Positions 8,844-17,221 of a stretch of 64,000 bases of DNA are shown here, in pieces. Source of the DNA: Oscillospiraceae bacterium (GTDB lineage Bacteria; Bacillota; Clostridia; Oscillospirales; Ruminococcaceae); assembly GCA_017848055.1 (NCBI GenBank), contig JAGALZ010000013.1, forward strand, positions 35,103 through 99,102, in the 5' to 3' direction. Both the position numbers and the translations under genes were made by a program. Position 1 is the first letter of the stretch, and the number at the start of each line of letters is the position of its first letter. The notes beneath the pieces are model-generated. The model saw only the letters and a list, made by a program, of their open reading frames with translations. It was not told the origin of the DNA and did not search any database.

Positions 8844-10100
8844 ATGAAAAAGATTTGTCAGTATTGCGGAGAGAAGCTAGGATACTTTGATAGAGATTGT
8901 CCAAATTGCGGTGCGGTTTATGAGGATTGCTCACATTGCGAGGAAACTGAAAGCTATAATGATTCGAGATATTATCGTGACCCGTCGGAATACGGTTCGT
9001 ATGACTCAAGACCGATGCATGACCAGCCGCAGCACCGACAGGCGGGATATCCGAACAGACAGTTTTCACAGCCACAGTACCAGCAGCCACAGCTCAGACA
9101 GTATTCTACATATGATGAAGGTACAAGCAAAAAGGCAAAGAAAAGCGTAGCGTGGAAGTTTGCACTGATTATCGCTGTTATTTCAATAATTATGATAGTG
9201 GTCGTTATCGTATCAACTATCAGAGAATTTACCTATAAGAGTACGCTGGAGGACTATTTTGACAGCTTTGAAGGTGCAGACGGAAAGGCATTTGTTGAAG
9301 CACAGTATACAGATGAAATGCTCTGGGACTTCTTCGGATATTCTATTGATGAAGTGGATGAGCTGCACGACCAGGTAACCGAATGGCTCATTGATGCGAA
9401 AAGCATGATTGAGCTTAATTACGGAGACGACCTCGACATATCATTTAAGGTAATAGATGAGCGAGAGTTTAACGAAGATGAGATATTTGAAATGAATTCT
9501 CTTGCTAACCATATGAATCTGTACTTTAATATCGATAAGGGTTATGAGCTTGAGCTTGAAATAAAAGTAAAGGGCGATGAAGACGGTGAGGTTTTCGACG
9601 CTGAGGCTCAGGTAATAAATGTTGACGGAGCTTGGCTTATCTATTCTCTTGAGTGTGATTACAGTATATTCAATGTAACATCTGTCATTGATGCGTATTT
9701 TGATGCAGAGCTTTCTATTATGAATAGCTACGCAGCGGATGTTTTTGATGCAGCCGAAATGTATGCTCAATTCTGTAAAGATGCAGGCAAGCTGATAGGT
9801 GCAGGTTCCATAATTGGCGGCGAATATATCAACGAAGGAGAATCAATTGCACCATCAAAAACAGGCGATGAACTAAAGCTCCCTTCTGCTGATTATGCGA
9901 CATATGAAGATATTGTTGAAGGAATAAATACCTGTGTTCCAGACGGAATGGTTGGTATGGTGTACTGTGTTGAATTTGATGATTATGGTATGCCGTGTGC
10001 AGTAATCTGCGCTGATGATTCTATAGATTCATTCGTCGGAGCATACCCGCGTGGTGCTACAAATGTTAAAGCAACACTTTCGGATGCGAAAGCCGATTAA
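8844..10100 (+). CDS. Zinc-ribbon membrane-anchored protein, paralogue 1
   Basis: A 418-residue protein of unknown function. The N-terminus is a zinc ribbon (Cys 5, 8, 19, 22, with two more Cys near 29-32), followed by a Gln/Pro/Tyr-rich stretch (about 50-90), a basic patch and one membrane helix (about 103-126). The rest is a very acidic ectodomain. Residues 130-275 match the ectodomains of the next two genes (KGYELELEIKVKG, VFDAEAQVINVDGAWLI), probably an NTF2/DUF4878-like fold. A further segment of about 130 residues, seen only here, starts with a helical AAEMYAQF stretch and recalls the globular part of pilin-like proteins (weak inference). The ribbon should face the cytoplasm. It has its own promoter, and GGAGG precedes the ATG. 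Confidence 0.7.
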   Translation: MKKICQYCGEKLGYFDRDCPNCGAVYEDCSHCEETESYNDSRYYRDPSEYGSYDSRPMHDQPQHRQAGYPNRQFSQPQYQQPQLRQYSTYDEGTSKKAKKSVAWKFALIIAVISIIMIVVVIVSTIREFTYKSTLEDYFDSFEGADGKAFVEAQYTDEMLWDFFGYSIDEVDELHDQVTEWLIDAKSMIELNYGDDLDISFKVIDEREFNEDEIFEMNSLANHMNLYFNIDKGYELELEIKVKGDEDGEVFDAEAQVINVDGAWLIYSLECDYSIFNVTSVIDAYFDAELSIMNSYAADVFDAAEMYAQFCKDAGKLIGAGSIIGGEYINEGESIAPSKTGDELKLPSADYATYEDIVEGINTCVPDGMVGMVYCVEFDDYGMPCAVICADDSIDSFVGAYPRGATNVKATLSDAKAD

Positions 10101-10124
10101 ATATAAAACAAATTGCGTGACTAC

Positions 10125-10153
10125 TTGACAAAAGTTGCGTAATCGTTTATAAT
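10125..10153 (+). promoter_or_regulatory. Sigma-A promoter of the second zinc-ribbon gene
   Basis: TTGACA (10125-10130), 17-bp spacer, TATAAT (10148-10153): a near-consensus promoter, the strongest-looking in this cluster. Confidence 0.85.
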
Positions 10154-10197
10154 TGTGCTATGGTTTAACCTACTACTATAATTTGGAGGAATTGACA

Positions 10198-11001
10198 ATG
10201 AGTAAATTCTGTACATCTTGTGGCGCATCACTTGATGATAACGCTACATTCTGCACTGCGTGCGGTGCAAAGCTTGCAGCACCTGTAGCTGCAGCACAGG
10301 CTCCTGCACAGGAAGCAACAGCTAACGCTGAAGGAACACCAATTGACGCACTTAAGGATAAGACTGTTAACGCATTCAACAGCTTCAAGAACAATCCTAA
10401 CAGAAATACTATTCTCGGTATTGCTGCTATCGCTGTTTTAGTAATCATCCTGATTGTTGTTGTTGTTAATCTGTTCACAGGCGGATACAAGGGCGCTCTC
10501 AAGGATTACTTCGGTTCTATCGAGGACAAGGATGGAAAGGCTTACGCTCAGTCCACAATGTCAGGCGATATGATTGACGAAATGATTGATGAAAGCGGTC
10601 TTAAGAAGGATAAGTTCTACGATGGATATAAGGCAGTTGCTAAGTCTACATATAACAAGCTTAAGGAAGACTTCGGCTCCGGTATTGAAATTGACTTTGA
10701 AGTAACTGACAAGGAAAAGATTGACAAGGATGACCTTGAGGATTTGGAGACAATTCTTGCTTTTGCGATGGAAGATATCAAGATTTCCAAGGGTTATGAC
10801 CTTGAACTTGAGGTTACAGTAGAAGGCAAGGATGACGATGATACATTCGATGCAGTAGCTACAGTTCTTAAGGTTGACGGCGACTGGATTGTTATGAATC
10901 TTAGTGTTGAAGATTGCAGAGCACTTAACATTTCCGGTATGGATATGGACGACCTCGATGACCTCGGAGATGCAATGGATTCCCTCGCTGGTCTCTTCTA
11001 A
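10198..11001 (+). CDS. Zinc-ribbon membrane-anchored protein, paralogue 2
   Basis: A 267-residue protein with Cys 5, 8, 19 and 22 forming a zinc ribbon of the zinc_ribbon_2 type (CTSCGASL, FCTACGAKL). An Ala/Pro/Gln linker (26-50) and one membrane helix (about 71-93) follow, then an acidic ectodomain homologous to that of the preceding protein (KGYDLELEVTVEG, ATVLKVDGDWIV). It ends in an Asp-rich tail (MDMDDLDDLGDAMD). The frame extends 15 codons upstream into the -10 box; the chosen ATG has TTGGAGGA 8 nt before it. Codons look optimised (many AAG, GCT, CTT), which with the promoter suggests high expression. Function unknown. Confidence 0.75.
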   Translation: MSKFCTSCGASLDDNATFCTACGAKLAAPVAAAQAPAQEATANAEGTPIDALKDKTVNAFNSFKNNPNRNTILGIAAIAVLVIILIVVVVNLFTGGYKGALKDYFGSIEDKDGKAYAQSTMSGDMIDEMIDESGLKKDKFYDGYKAVAKSTYNKLKEDFGSGIEIDFEVTDKEKIDKDDLEDLETILAFAMEDIKISKGYDLELEVTVEGKDDDDTFDAVATVLKVDGDWIVMNLSVEDCRALNISGMDMDDLDDLGDAMDSLAGLF

Positions 11002-11019
11002 TCTGAATAAAACAATTAA

Positions 11020-11048
11020 AAGGAACGGAGAATTCCGTTCCTTTTTTG
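11020..11048 (+). terminator. Terminator after zinc-ribbon paralogue 2
   Basis: A 10-bp perfect stem (11020-11029 with 11034-11043), GAAT loop and a TTTTTT tail. It ends just upstream of the ribosome binding site of the next gene. Confidence 0.9.
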
Positions 11049-11062
11049 TAAGGTGATATATT

Positions 11063-11572
11063 GTGAAAAGACTTTTGGTTTTATTGTTGGCTCTTTCTCT
11101 GCTTGTGCTTTCTTCTTGTGAAAGCGATGAGCCTGAAAGAGAATATCTCGAATATGAAGCCCCGATAGCAACATTTATCAATGCCTATAATAAGAAAGAC
11201 AGTGCTTCGGCATTAGGCTGTTTTACTCCTGGTGCCAAGGATTTGTATGGAACGGAGAACGATATCGTAAATGATTTATCTTCGTATGTCGATAGCGTTG
11301 TAGGGGACAGAGCAAGGCTTTCTTATAAGGTGCTTGATAAGCAGGAGCTTGACGAGCAAGCCGTAAATGCGATTTCTGACGAGTATACTGATACGTATTC
11401 GCTCAGACTTGAAGTGAAAAAGGCATATAAGCTTAAGGTTAAGATTTCAACTAAGGGCGGAAACTTGTCTGCAACCAACGAAAACCTGGAGATTATCACA
11501 ATAAAAGCAGGTTCAAGCTGGTATATATACGGTAACGTGTTAATCGACTTGGGACTAAAAGTTAAAGAGTAA
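11063..11572 (+). CDS. Lipoprotein with the same ectodomain, paralogue 3
   Basis: A 169-residue predicted lipoprotein with a type II signal peptide: a hydrophobic Leu-rich core ends in LVLSSC, giving lipidation at Cys19. The mature part repeats the ectodomain pattern of the two upstream proteins (KVLDKQELDEQ, KKAYKLKVKISTKGG, IITIKAGSSWYIYG), so it is a lipid-anchored paralogue without zinc ribbon or membrane helix. The start is GTG with AAGGTGAT upstream. No clear promoter lies between the terminator at 11020-11048 and the start, so it may rely on read-through from paralogue 2. Function unknown; the NTF2/DUF4878-like fold is inferred. Confidence 0.7.
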   Translation: MKRLLVLLLALSLLVLSSCESDEPEREYLEYEAPIATFINAYNKKDSASALGCFTPGAKDLYGTENDIVNDLSSYVDSVVGDRARLSYKVLDKQELDEQAVNAISDEYTDTYSLRLEVKKAYKLKVKISTKGGNLSATNENLEIITIKAGSSWYIYGNVLIDLGLKVKE

Positions 11573-11577
11573 AGAAA

Positions 11578-11604
11578 AAGGCTTCCGTAAGGAAGCCTCT
11601 TATT
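11578..11604. terminator. Bidirectional terminator between lipoprotein and RhaT-type gene
   Basis: An 8-bp perfect stem (11579-11586 with 11591-11598) with a GTAA tetraloop. The right flank is T-rich (CTTATTTTAT) and the left flank A-rich, so it can act on both strands. Confidence 0.85.
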
Positions 11605-12588
11605 TTATATGTTTGATAGTGCAGTAATTACCCAGGATATTATCAGGATACCGTTTCCGATAAATAAGACCTTCTTGGCTTTATCACAGCCTCGCCATTC
11701 GCCGACCTTAAGTCCCCAGCCATTACTTACGATAAGTGCAATGGCATTAAACAAAATCCAGCCAACTACAGGCCCGAGTTCGCCAAGCTTAAGCGATGCT
11801 ATACCATACGCCGCAAGTGCCGCAAACCAAACGATTGCTGTCAAAAACAGCACAGCAAATCTCTTGACGCTGCCCTGCATAGCGTATGTCTTCCAGGTCT
11901 TGTTTTTGGTCATAGAGTATGCACAGTAGCTCATTCCTGCACAGGCTCCACCGAAAAGAACCGGTAACCACTGAATCGCACTTGCCGTTGTATCTGAATA
12001 ACCATTCGCAACAACGGCATTTCCTACTTTGGAAAGTGAGTCAAACCCGACGTTCATAACGCCTGCACCCAGACCGGAAATCATAGAAAAAATTAAACCG
12101 AGTTTCATCGAACCATTGCATTGCTGATTGTTCTCTTTATCCTTGATGAGTCCCGCTTTTGTAATAACAAAAATTCCAAGAAGTGTGCCGCAAAGACCAC
12201 TCATCAGTAACAGCATTGAGCTTAGCTTCGGAAGTGAATCTGCTGTGAAAAGAGGAATGACAGAGCCGACAATTGCCGATATTCCCATGGAAATTCCATA
12301 AACCAGCGACATGCCAATCATAGTAACTCCCTTGCTGAAGCAAATCGCTGATATTCCCCATACAACACCGCAAAGTATCGCAGTTACTGTAGCTTTAGGC
12401 TCTGCTGTAAGATACGGAAGAAAACCCGGAATCAGTATAACAGTCCAAAGCAGGGGAACAAGTGCACAGTAGAGTGAATACACACCCCAGAAAGATTCCC
12501 ACGAAAACGGCTTGTAGTTTTTGTAACCAAGCCCGAAGCTTCCTTGGCAAAGGCACGCGAAAATAAGTATTATAAATCCTGTAATCAT
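11605..12588 (-). CDS. RhaT-type sugar/proton symporter family permease
   Basis: A 327-residue membrane protein with about ten hydrophobic segments in the drug/metabolite transporter pattern. It resembles L-rhamnose-proton symporter RhaT (FACLCQGSFGLGYK at the N-terminus, GVVWGISAICFSKGVT and GISMGISAIVGSVIPLF in the middle, GWGLKVGEWRGC near the end). RhaT carries L-rhamnose with H+. No rhamnose isomerase, kinase or aldolase gene is nearby, so the substrate is open. GGAGGAT precedes the ATG. The upstream region has no convincing consensus promoter. Monocistronic. Confidence 0.75.
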   Translation of the reverse strand: MITGFIILIFACLCQGSFGLGYKNYKPFSWESFWGVYSLYCALVPLLWTVILIPGFLPYLTAEPKATVTAILCGVVWGISAICFSKGVTMIGMSLVYGISMGISAIVGSVIPLFTADSLPKLSSMLLLMSGLCGTLLGIFVITKAGLIKDKENNQQCNGSMKLGLIFSMISGLGAGVMNVGFDSLSKVGNAVVANGYSDTTASAIQWLPVLFGGACAGMSYCAYSMTKNKTWKTYAMQGSVKRFAVLFLTAIVWFAALAAYGIASLKLGELGPVVGWILFNAIALIVSNGWGLKVGEWRGCDKAKKVLFIGNGILIISWVITALSNI

Positions 12589-12709
12589 ATAACATCCTCC
12601 ACAATTTTACTTTATAATACTATCACAAAGAGGTAAGATATACAATACGCAAATTATACAGATTTTAACACTTTCTTCTATCATTGTATCGTAAAATATG
12701 AACGTAAAA

Positions 12710-12740
12710 AAAGCAGCCGCCGATTAACGACGACTGCTTT
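12710..12740 (-). terminator. Terminator of the DUF1508 gene
   Basis: Read on the minus strand, a 13-bp stem with two G-U pairs encloses a TTAAT loop and is followed by a run of Ts. It ends the minus-strand transcript 14 nt past the stop codon. Confidence 0.85.
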
Positions 12741-12753
12741 ATAAAGCACTTGA

Positions 12754-13134
12754 TTATTCTTCTTCAGGCTCTACAACGTCAGCTTCAGGAGCGTTCTTTA
12801 CAACGCTTGCAATACCGTTCTTGCAGCTTGGCTTAGCCTTGTAGCCTTCGCTTGTAGCGATGATTTCGCCGTTTCTAGCCTTAAGACGGAAACGGAATTC
12901 GCCAGCCTTGTCAGTGTAGATTTCAAACTTAGGGTGCTTTTCAGCAGCGTATCCTTCTACAGTCTGGTCTTCGATAGCAGCGATAGGAGCATTCTTCTTG
13001 ATGCTCTCAATGCTGTTCTTGCAGCTTGCGAGTGTTGAGAATACTTCTCCGCCTGTAGCAATAACTTCACCATTGCCAGCCTTGAGGCTAAGTGTGAAAC
13101 CTGTCTTTGTTGCCTTGATAACAAACTTTCCCAT
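12754..13134 (-). CDS. Tandem DUF1508 (YegP-like) protein
   Basis: A 126-residue protein made of two copies of the DUF1508 fold. Copy 1 is about residues 1-55 (KFVIKATKTGFTLSLKAGNG, CKNSIESIKKNAP) and copy 2 about 62-118 (KFEIYTDKAGEFRFRLKARN, CKNGIASVVKNAP). An acidic EEE tail ends it. DUF1508 proteins are small soluble alpha/beta proteins of unknown role, often abundant. The frame opens seven codons earlier, but that ATG overlaps the GGAGGA ribosome binding site, so the second ATG is used. A near-consensus promoter and strong terminator suggest high, independent expression. Confidence 0.85.
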   Translation of the reverse strand: MGKFVIKATKTGFTLSLKAGNGEVIATGGEVFSTLASCKNSIESIKKNAPIAAIEDQTVEGYAAEKHPKFEIYTDKAGEFRFRLKARNGEIIATSEGYKAKPSCKNGIASVVKNAPEADVVEPEEE

Positions 13135-13188
13135 GATAAAAAGTCCTCCGTTCAAAATAAATCAAAGCTAATTTTAATAGCTACTATA

Positions 13189-13217
13189 AGTATACTCTCA
13201 TTTTTTTGATTTGTCAA
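13189..13217 (-). promoter_or_regulatory. Sigma-A promoter of the DUF1508 gene
   Basis: On the minus strand TTGACA (13212-13217), 17-bp spacer, TATACT (13189-13194). Confidence 0.85.
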
Positions 13218-13237
13218 TAATATTTTGTCTATTCTGC

Positions 13238-13266
13238 TTGAAAAATGACGAAATATGTGATAAAAT
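13238..13266 (+). promoter_or_regulatory. Sigma-A promoter of the Gfo/Idh/MocA gene
   Basis: TTGAAA (13238-13243), 17-bp spacer, TAAAAT (13261-13266), divergent from the DUF1508 promoter. Confidence 0.7.
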
Positions 13267-13296
13267 TTAAGCAAGTTTGTTTTAAGGAGAATAATT

Positions 13297-14421
13297 ATGC
13301 CGACTTCAAAAAGAATAAAGACAGCTGTATTTGGCTGTGGTCAGATTAGCGAAGTGTATTTAGAAAATATGATGAACCGTTTTTCGTGCCTAGATGTTGT
13401 TGCGTGCTGTTCAAAGAACGGGGCATCGGCAAAAAAGAGAGCAGAGCAATTCGGCATCAAAGCTATGAGTGCAGAAGAGATTTTTGCAGATTCTTCAATC
13501 GAGCTTATTGTCAACCTTACTCCTGCTACCGAGCACTACGATATCATCAAAATGTCACTAGAAGCGGAAAAGAATGTTTATACAGAAAAGATACTTACAC
13601 CGTCTTATAACAAAGCAAAAGAGCTTTGCGAGCTTGCAAAGGAAAAGAATCTGAGAATAGGCTGTGCTCCTGATACATTCCTCGGTTCAGCAATACAGAC
13701 TGCAAAGAAAGCAATCGAGCGAGGAGAGATAGGTCAGATTATGTCTTGCTCTGCAAATCTCAACCGTGACTGTACATGTTCTTATACGCCGGGCAGATTT
13801 ACAACACTTAAGGGTGGCGGAGTCGGATTTGATGTCGGTATTTACTATATTACCGCTATACTTTCGATACTCGGCAGTGCTTCAAAGGCCTGCGGATTCT
13901 GTCTTAACACAACTCCCGAGTATGTAGTTGAGGACTCAAACTCGCAGTATTTCGGACAAAAATGCATAGTAGACAACGAGAACATAATGATTGGAAATGT
14001 CCTTTTCCGAAACGGAGTCGCAACAACTCTGCATTTCTGCGGAAGAACAATCTACCCCGAAACCCCATCAATTATTTTCTACGGAACAAAGGGCATCATT
14101 ATTCTTCCTGACCCTAACTGCTTCGGCGGAAAGGTGCTTATAATGCGAAAGGGAGAAAGCAACTACTCTGAGCTTGAAAACGAGTTCTTCTTTGATGACA
14201 ATTCCAGAGGCCTCGGCGTTGCAGAAATGGCTTGGTCAATTATGCAAAACCGTCCGCACAGAGCATCTGTTGAGATGGCAGCCCATGCTGTTGAGATTCT
14301 CTGTGCAATTGAAAAATCCTCAGAAACAGGTATAACTCAGCTGATATATTCTGAGTTCACTCCGTCTTTGCCGCTTAAGCCTAAGTATGAATGCGAAAGG
14401 GAAGAGGATTCAATTAAGTAA
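13297..14421 (+). CDS. Gfo/Idh/MocA family oxidoreductase
   Basis: A 374-residue NAD(P)-dependent dehydrogenase-like protein. The Rossmann motif is at the N-terminus (AVFGCGQIS, about 10-18), and LIVNLTPATEHYDI and VYTEKILTPSY follow. In the last, the family's EKP motif reads EKI, keeping the catalytic-type Lys. GGGVGFDVGIYYI in the second domain corresponds to the conserved substrate-side GGG-x-DxG segment. Family members oxidise or epimerise sugars, inositols or their derivatives; the substrate cannot be read from sequence. AAGGAGA precedes the ATG, and a strong terminator follows. Monocistronic. Confidence 0.85.
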   Translation: MPTSKRIKTAVFGCGQISEVYLENMMNRFSCLDVVACCSKNGASAKKRAEQFGIKAMSAEEIFADSSIELIVNLTPATEHYDIIKMSLEAEKNVYTEKILTPSYNKAKELCELAKEKNLRIGCAPDTFLGSAIQTAKKAIERGEIGQIMSCSANLNRDCTCSYTPGRFTTLKGGGVGFDVGIYYITAILSILGSASKACGFCLNTTPEYVVEDSNSQYFGQKCIVDNENIMIGNVLFRNGVATTLHFCGRTIYPETPSIIFYGTKGIIILPDPNCFGGKVLIMRKGESNYSELENEFFFDDNSRGLGVAEMAWSIMQNRPHRASVEMAAHAVEILCAIEKSSETGITQLIYSEFTPSLPLKPKYECEREEDSIK

Positions 14422-14428
14422 TAACGAT

Positions 14429-14458
14429 AAAAGCCGACAGTTTTCTGTCGGCTTTTGT
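14429..14458. terminator. Bidirectional terminator between oxidoreductase and GNAT genes
   Basis: A 12-bp perfect stem (14429-14440 with 14445-14456) with a TTTT loop, T-rich on the right and A-rich on the left. It lies 2-40 nt from both convergent stop codons. Confidence 0.9.
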
Positions 14459-14460
14459 TA

Positions 14461-14883
14461 TTACTTAATCATTGTAATGTGCGGGTATCCCTCGTCGAGA
14501 TAGAATTCTCCGATTTCCTCATAGCCTACCGATTTATAAAATCCTATGGCACGCTTCTGAGCCGAAAGCTCAAAATGTGAAAACTTAAAGCTCGCTCTCG
14601 CCGCATCCTCAAGCGCCTGCATCAAGATTCTTCCGATACCCATTTTTCTGTACTCAAGAAGAACAGCAATTCTTCCAAGGTGTGCGTTGCCGTTTTCGAG
14701 GAAAACTCTTCCGCAGCCGATTGGCTTGTCACCATCATAAACTACAGCATGCAGCGCAACAGAGTCGATATCATCAAACTCATCAAAGAAGCCCTGCTCG
14801 TCCATAAAAACCGTCTTTCTTATATAGAAAGCGTCGTCGAAGTTTTCCTTGCCTTTGTATATTTTTGCAACAAATTTACCCAT
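14461..14883 (-). CDS. GNAT family N-acetyltransferase
   Basis: A 140-residue single-domain acetyltransferase. AHLGRIAVLLEYRKMGIGRILMQALE is the acetyl-CoA-binding beta4-alpha3 region with the R/Q-x-x-G-x-G/A type loop (RKMGIG), and SAQKRAIGFYKSVGYEEIGEFY is the typical C-terminal half (ElaA/YitI-like). The acceptor is unknown. The frame extends 27 codons into the upstream ATPase gene, but the ATG used lies one base after that gene's TAG, so it is the last gene of the amino-acid transport operon and translationally coupled to it. Confidence 0.85.
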   Translation of the reverse strand: MGKFVAKIYKGKENFDDAFYIRKTVFMDEQGFFDEFDDIDSVALHAVVYDGDKPIGCGRVFLENGNAHLGRIAVLLEYRKMGIGRILMQALEDAARASFKFSHFELSAQKRAIGFYKSVGYEEIGEFYLDEGYPHITMIK

Positions 14884-14884
14884 T

Positions 14885-15610
14885 CTAAAGTACCTTCGAA
14901 ATGAATTCCTTGAGTCGTGGGTTCTTCGGGTTGTTGAAGAACTCCTCAGGACCCGCCTGCTCAACTACAACTCCGTCTTCCATGAACATAACTCTTGATG
15001 CAACTTCTCGTGCAAAGCCCATTTCGTGAGTTACAACGACCATTGTCATTCCGTCATTTGCAAGCTCTTTCATCAGATTTAAAACCTCACCGACCATTTC
15101 AGGGTCAAGAGCAGAGGTAGGCTCATCAAACAGCATTACATCCGGATTCATAGCGAGCGACCTTGCAATTGCAATTCGCTGCTTCTGTCCGCCCGAAAGC
15201 TGTGCAGGGTACTGCTCAGCCTTGTCGGCAAGACCAACCTTTTCAAGTAGCTCCATAGCTCTTACATCTGCATCAGCCTGAGTCATAATTCCGAGCTTTA
15301 CAGGAGCGAGAGTGATGTTCTTCTTAATTGTAAGGTGAGGGAAGAGGTTGAAGTGCTGGAACACCATACCCATGCGTCGTCTTACAAGGTTTATCTGAGA
15401 GGTAGAAAGCTTGGTAATGTCAGTGCCCTCGAAAAGAATTTCTCCCTCAGTTGGCTTTTCAAGAAGATTCAGACAGCGGAGAAAAGTGCTTTTTCCGCTT
15501 CCCGAAGGGCCGACGATAACAACTTTTTCTCCTGCTTGTATAGTTTCGTTGATTCCTTTAAGCACCTCAAGCTTGCCGAAGGACTTTTTGAGATTTTTAA
15601 CGTCTATCAT
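14885..15610 (-). CDS. Polar amino-acid ABC transporter, ATP-binding subunit (GlnQ-like)
   Basis: A 241-residue ABC ATPase of the polar amino-acid uptake family. Walker [10 protein letters not shown] (34-42), Q-loop in [12 protein letters not shown], signature LSGGQKQR, Walker [15 protein letters not shown] and the switch His in VVTHEMGFA are all intact. It energises uptake with the permease gene just upstream, with which it overlaps by 14 nt. An in-frame ATG seven codons earlier overlaps the AAAGGAGA ribosome binding site, so the second ATG is the start. The amino acid transported is not determined by the ATPase. Confidence 0.93.
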   Translation of the reverse strand: MIDVKNLKKSFGKLEVLKGINETIQAGEKVVIVGPSGSGKSTFLRCLNLLEKPTEGEILFEGTDITKLSTSQINLVRRRMGMVFQHFNLFPHLTIKKNITLAPVKLGIMTQADADVRAMELLEKVGLADKAEQYPAQLSGGQKQRIAIARSLAMNPDVMLFDEPTSALDPEMVGEVLNLMKELANDGMTMVVVTHEMGFAREVASRVMFMEDGVVVEQAGPEEFFNNPKNPRLKEFISKVL

Positions 15611-16292
15611 TTTTAGCAAGTCTCCTTTCAAGCTTTGTTACCATTTTGGTAAGGAACATAACCATAATGAGGTAGATAAGCGCAACTGCAATAAGCGGCA
15701 GGAATGCTTCGAATGTCTGGCTTCTGATAATGTCGCCGCCGTTGGTAAGGTCTTGAATTGCGATATAACCTGAAACGGAGGTTTCCTTGAGAAGAACAAT
15801 AAATTCGTTGGCAAGTGCCGGAAGAACGTTCTTGAATGCCTGTGGAAGAATAATAGAAATCATCGTCTGATTGTAGCTCAGACCAAGGCTTGAGCCTGCT
15901 TCAAACTGACCGTTGTCGATGGACATAATTCCGGAACGTACGATTTCAGCAACGTATGCAGCTGAGTTGAGTCCGAAGGCAAGTATCGCAACTAAAACCT
16001 TATTTATGTTTACAGAACCGAACACTACAAAGTAGATGATGAGAAGCTGAACAACAACAGGAGTTCCTCTGATTACTGTGAGGTATATTTTGCAGAAGAA
16101 ATTGAGAATCTTAAATCTTCCGGTCTTGTCGTGTGTGGCACGGATAATAGCAATGATGAATCCTAAGACCATACCGATAAGTACAGCAAACAGAGTAATA
16201 ACGAGAGTATTTATCAAGCCGTCTGTCAGGTACTTCCATCTGTCCTCAGCAACAAAGTTCTGGTAAAGGTCGTCTAAAAAATTGTCAATCAC
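15597..16292 (-). CDS. Polar amino-acid ABC transporter, permease (HisM/GlnP type)
   Basis: A 231-residue integral membrane permease with about five helices. It carries the inner-membrane loop that contacts the ATPase ([26 protein letters not shown], with the EAA-type motif) and [17 protein letters not shown], typical of the HisMQ family. A single permease gene implies a homodimeric pore. It sits between the binding-protein gene, from which it is separated by a hairpin, and the ATPase gene, which it overlaps. Confidence 0.93.
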   Translation of the reverse strand: MIDNFLDDLYQNFVAEDRWKYLTDGLINTLVITLFAVLIGMVLGFIIAIIRATHDKTGRFKILNFFCKIYLTVIRGTPVVVQLLIIYFVVFGSVNINKVLVAILAFGLNSAAYVAEIVRSGIMSIDNGQFEAGSSLGLSYNQTMISIILPQAFKNVLPALANEFIVLLKETSVSGYIAIQDLTNGGDIIRSQTFEAFLPLIAVALIYLIMVMFLTKMVTKLERRLAKNDRR

Positions 16293-16309
16293 AAAAACAG
16301 TCCCTTCTT

Positions 16310-16344
16310 TAAAAATTAAAGGCTGCTAAATTAACAGCAGCCTT
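16310..16344 (-). terminator. Intercistronic hairpin after the binding-protein gene
   Basis: On the minus strand a 9-bp perfect stem (16336-16344 with 16319-16327) is followed by TAATTTTTA. It lies after the binding-protein gene and before the permease gene, so it probably acts as a partial terminator or 3' stabiliser that raises binding-protein mRNA over the rest of the operon. Confidence 0.75.
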
Positions 16345-16371
16345 AATTGATAATAAGCGCTTTAACGGATA

Positions 16372-17151
16372 TCAGTCTTTTCTAACAATGATAACCTGGG
16401 TAGCAGTTGTGTACGGGTCGGTAAAGTCAACGTTCTTGAGTCTGTCTTCAGTTACTGTCATACCTGCAACACCAACGTCAGCCTTGCCCGATTCAATACT
16501 TGTGATGATTGAGTTGAATTCCATATTTACGATTTCAAGCTCATAACCAAGCTTGTCGCAAACAGCCTTCATCATATCGGCGTCAAGACCCACAACCTTG
16601 TCACCCTGGAGTGATTCGTAAGGAGGGAACTCAGCGTTTGTAGCCATTATAAGCTTTCCATTAGGGTACTGTGTTCCCTCAGGAGTAACGTAAGGTGTCT
16701 TACCTGCGTTTTCGCCAATCCAGTTAGCCTTGATAGAAGCGAGTGTTCCGTCAGCTTCAAGCTCCTTGAGAGCACCGTTGATTTTATCTACAAGCTCAGT
16801 ATTGCCCTTCTTTACAGCAATTGCATACTGTTCAACAGCGAACTCTTCTTCAAGGATTGTAAGTTTCTTGTTCTTTTCAACAAAAACCTGAGCAGGCTGG
16901 TCGTCGATGATTACGCAGTCAATCTTACCCTGCTTGAGTGCCTGAACAGCGTCAGCACCTGCACTGTATCTCTCGATTTTTGCATCCTCTACATCGGTAG
17001 CATAGATGTCACCTGTAGTTCCGAGCTGAACGCCGATTGTCTTACCCTTAAGGTCATCAACAGAGAATACTTCATTAGCCGGAATACCGCAGGAACAAAG
17101 TGTACATACACTGATTGCAAGTGCAGCAATAGTACTTAAAATCTTTTTCAT
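16372..17151 (-). CDS. Polar amino-acid ABC transporter, substrate-binding lipoprotein
   Basis: A 259-residue SBP_bac_3 family protein. The N-terminal signal ends in LCSC, with lipidation at the last Cys, anchoring it outside the membrane. GKTIGVQLGTTGD, VIDDQPAQVFV, LIMATNAEFPPYE and VGLDADMMKAVCDKLG are family hallmarks. The usual family order of the two lobes seems permuted: the ATNAEFPPYES segment, normally near the mature N-terminus, lies at about residue 170, while the GKTIGVQLGT segment comes first. Substrate is a polar amino acid (family). It is the first gene of the operon, with a good promoter. Confidence 0.88.
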   Translation of the reverse strand: MKKILSTIAALAISVCTLCSCGIPANEVFSVDDLKGKTIGVQLGTTGDIYATDVEDAKIERYSAGADAVQALKQGKIDCVIIDDQPAQVFVEKNKKLTILEEEFAVEQYAIAVKKGNTELVDKINGALKELEADGTLASIKANWIGENAGKTPYVTPEGTQYPNGKLIMATNAEFPPYESLQGDKVVGLDADMMKAVCDKLGYELEIVNMEFNSIITSIESGKADVGVAGMTVTEDRLKNVDFTDPYTTATQVIIVRKD

Positions 17152-17186
17152 AGAAAAAACTCCTTATAATATTTAGTGGTCAATTC

Positions 17187-17215
17187 ATTGTATCACACAA
17201 ATAAATCAAAGTCAA
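17187..17215 (-). promoter_or_regulatory. Sigma-A promoter of the amino-acid transporter operon
   Basis: On the minus strand TTGACT (17210-17215), 17-bp spacer, TACAAT (17187-17192). No T-box or riboswitch-like leader fits in the 35-nt untranslated region. Confidence 0.8.
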
Positions 17216-17221
17216 GCTATA

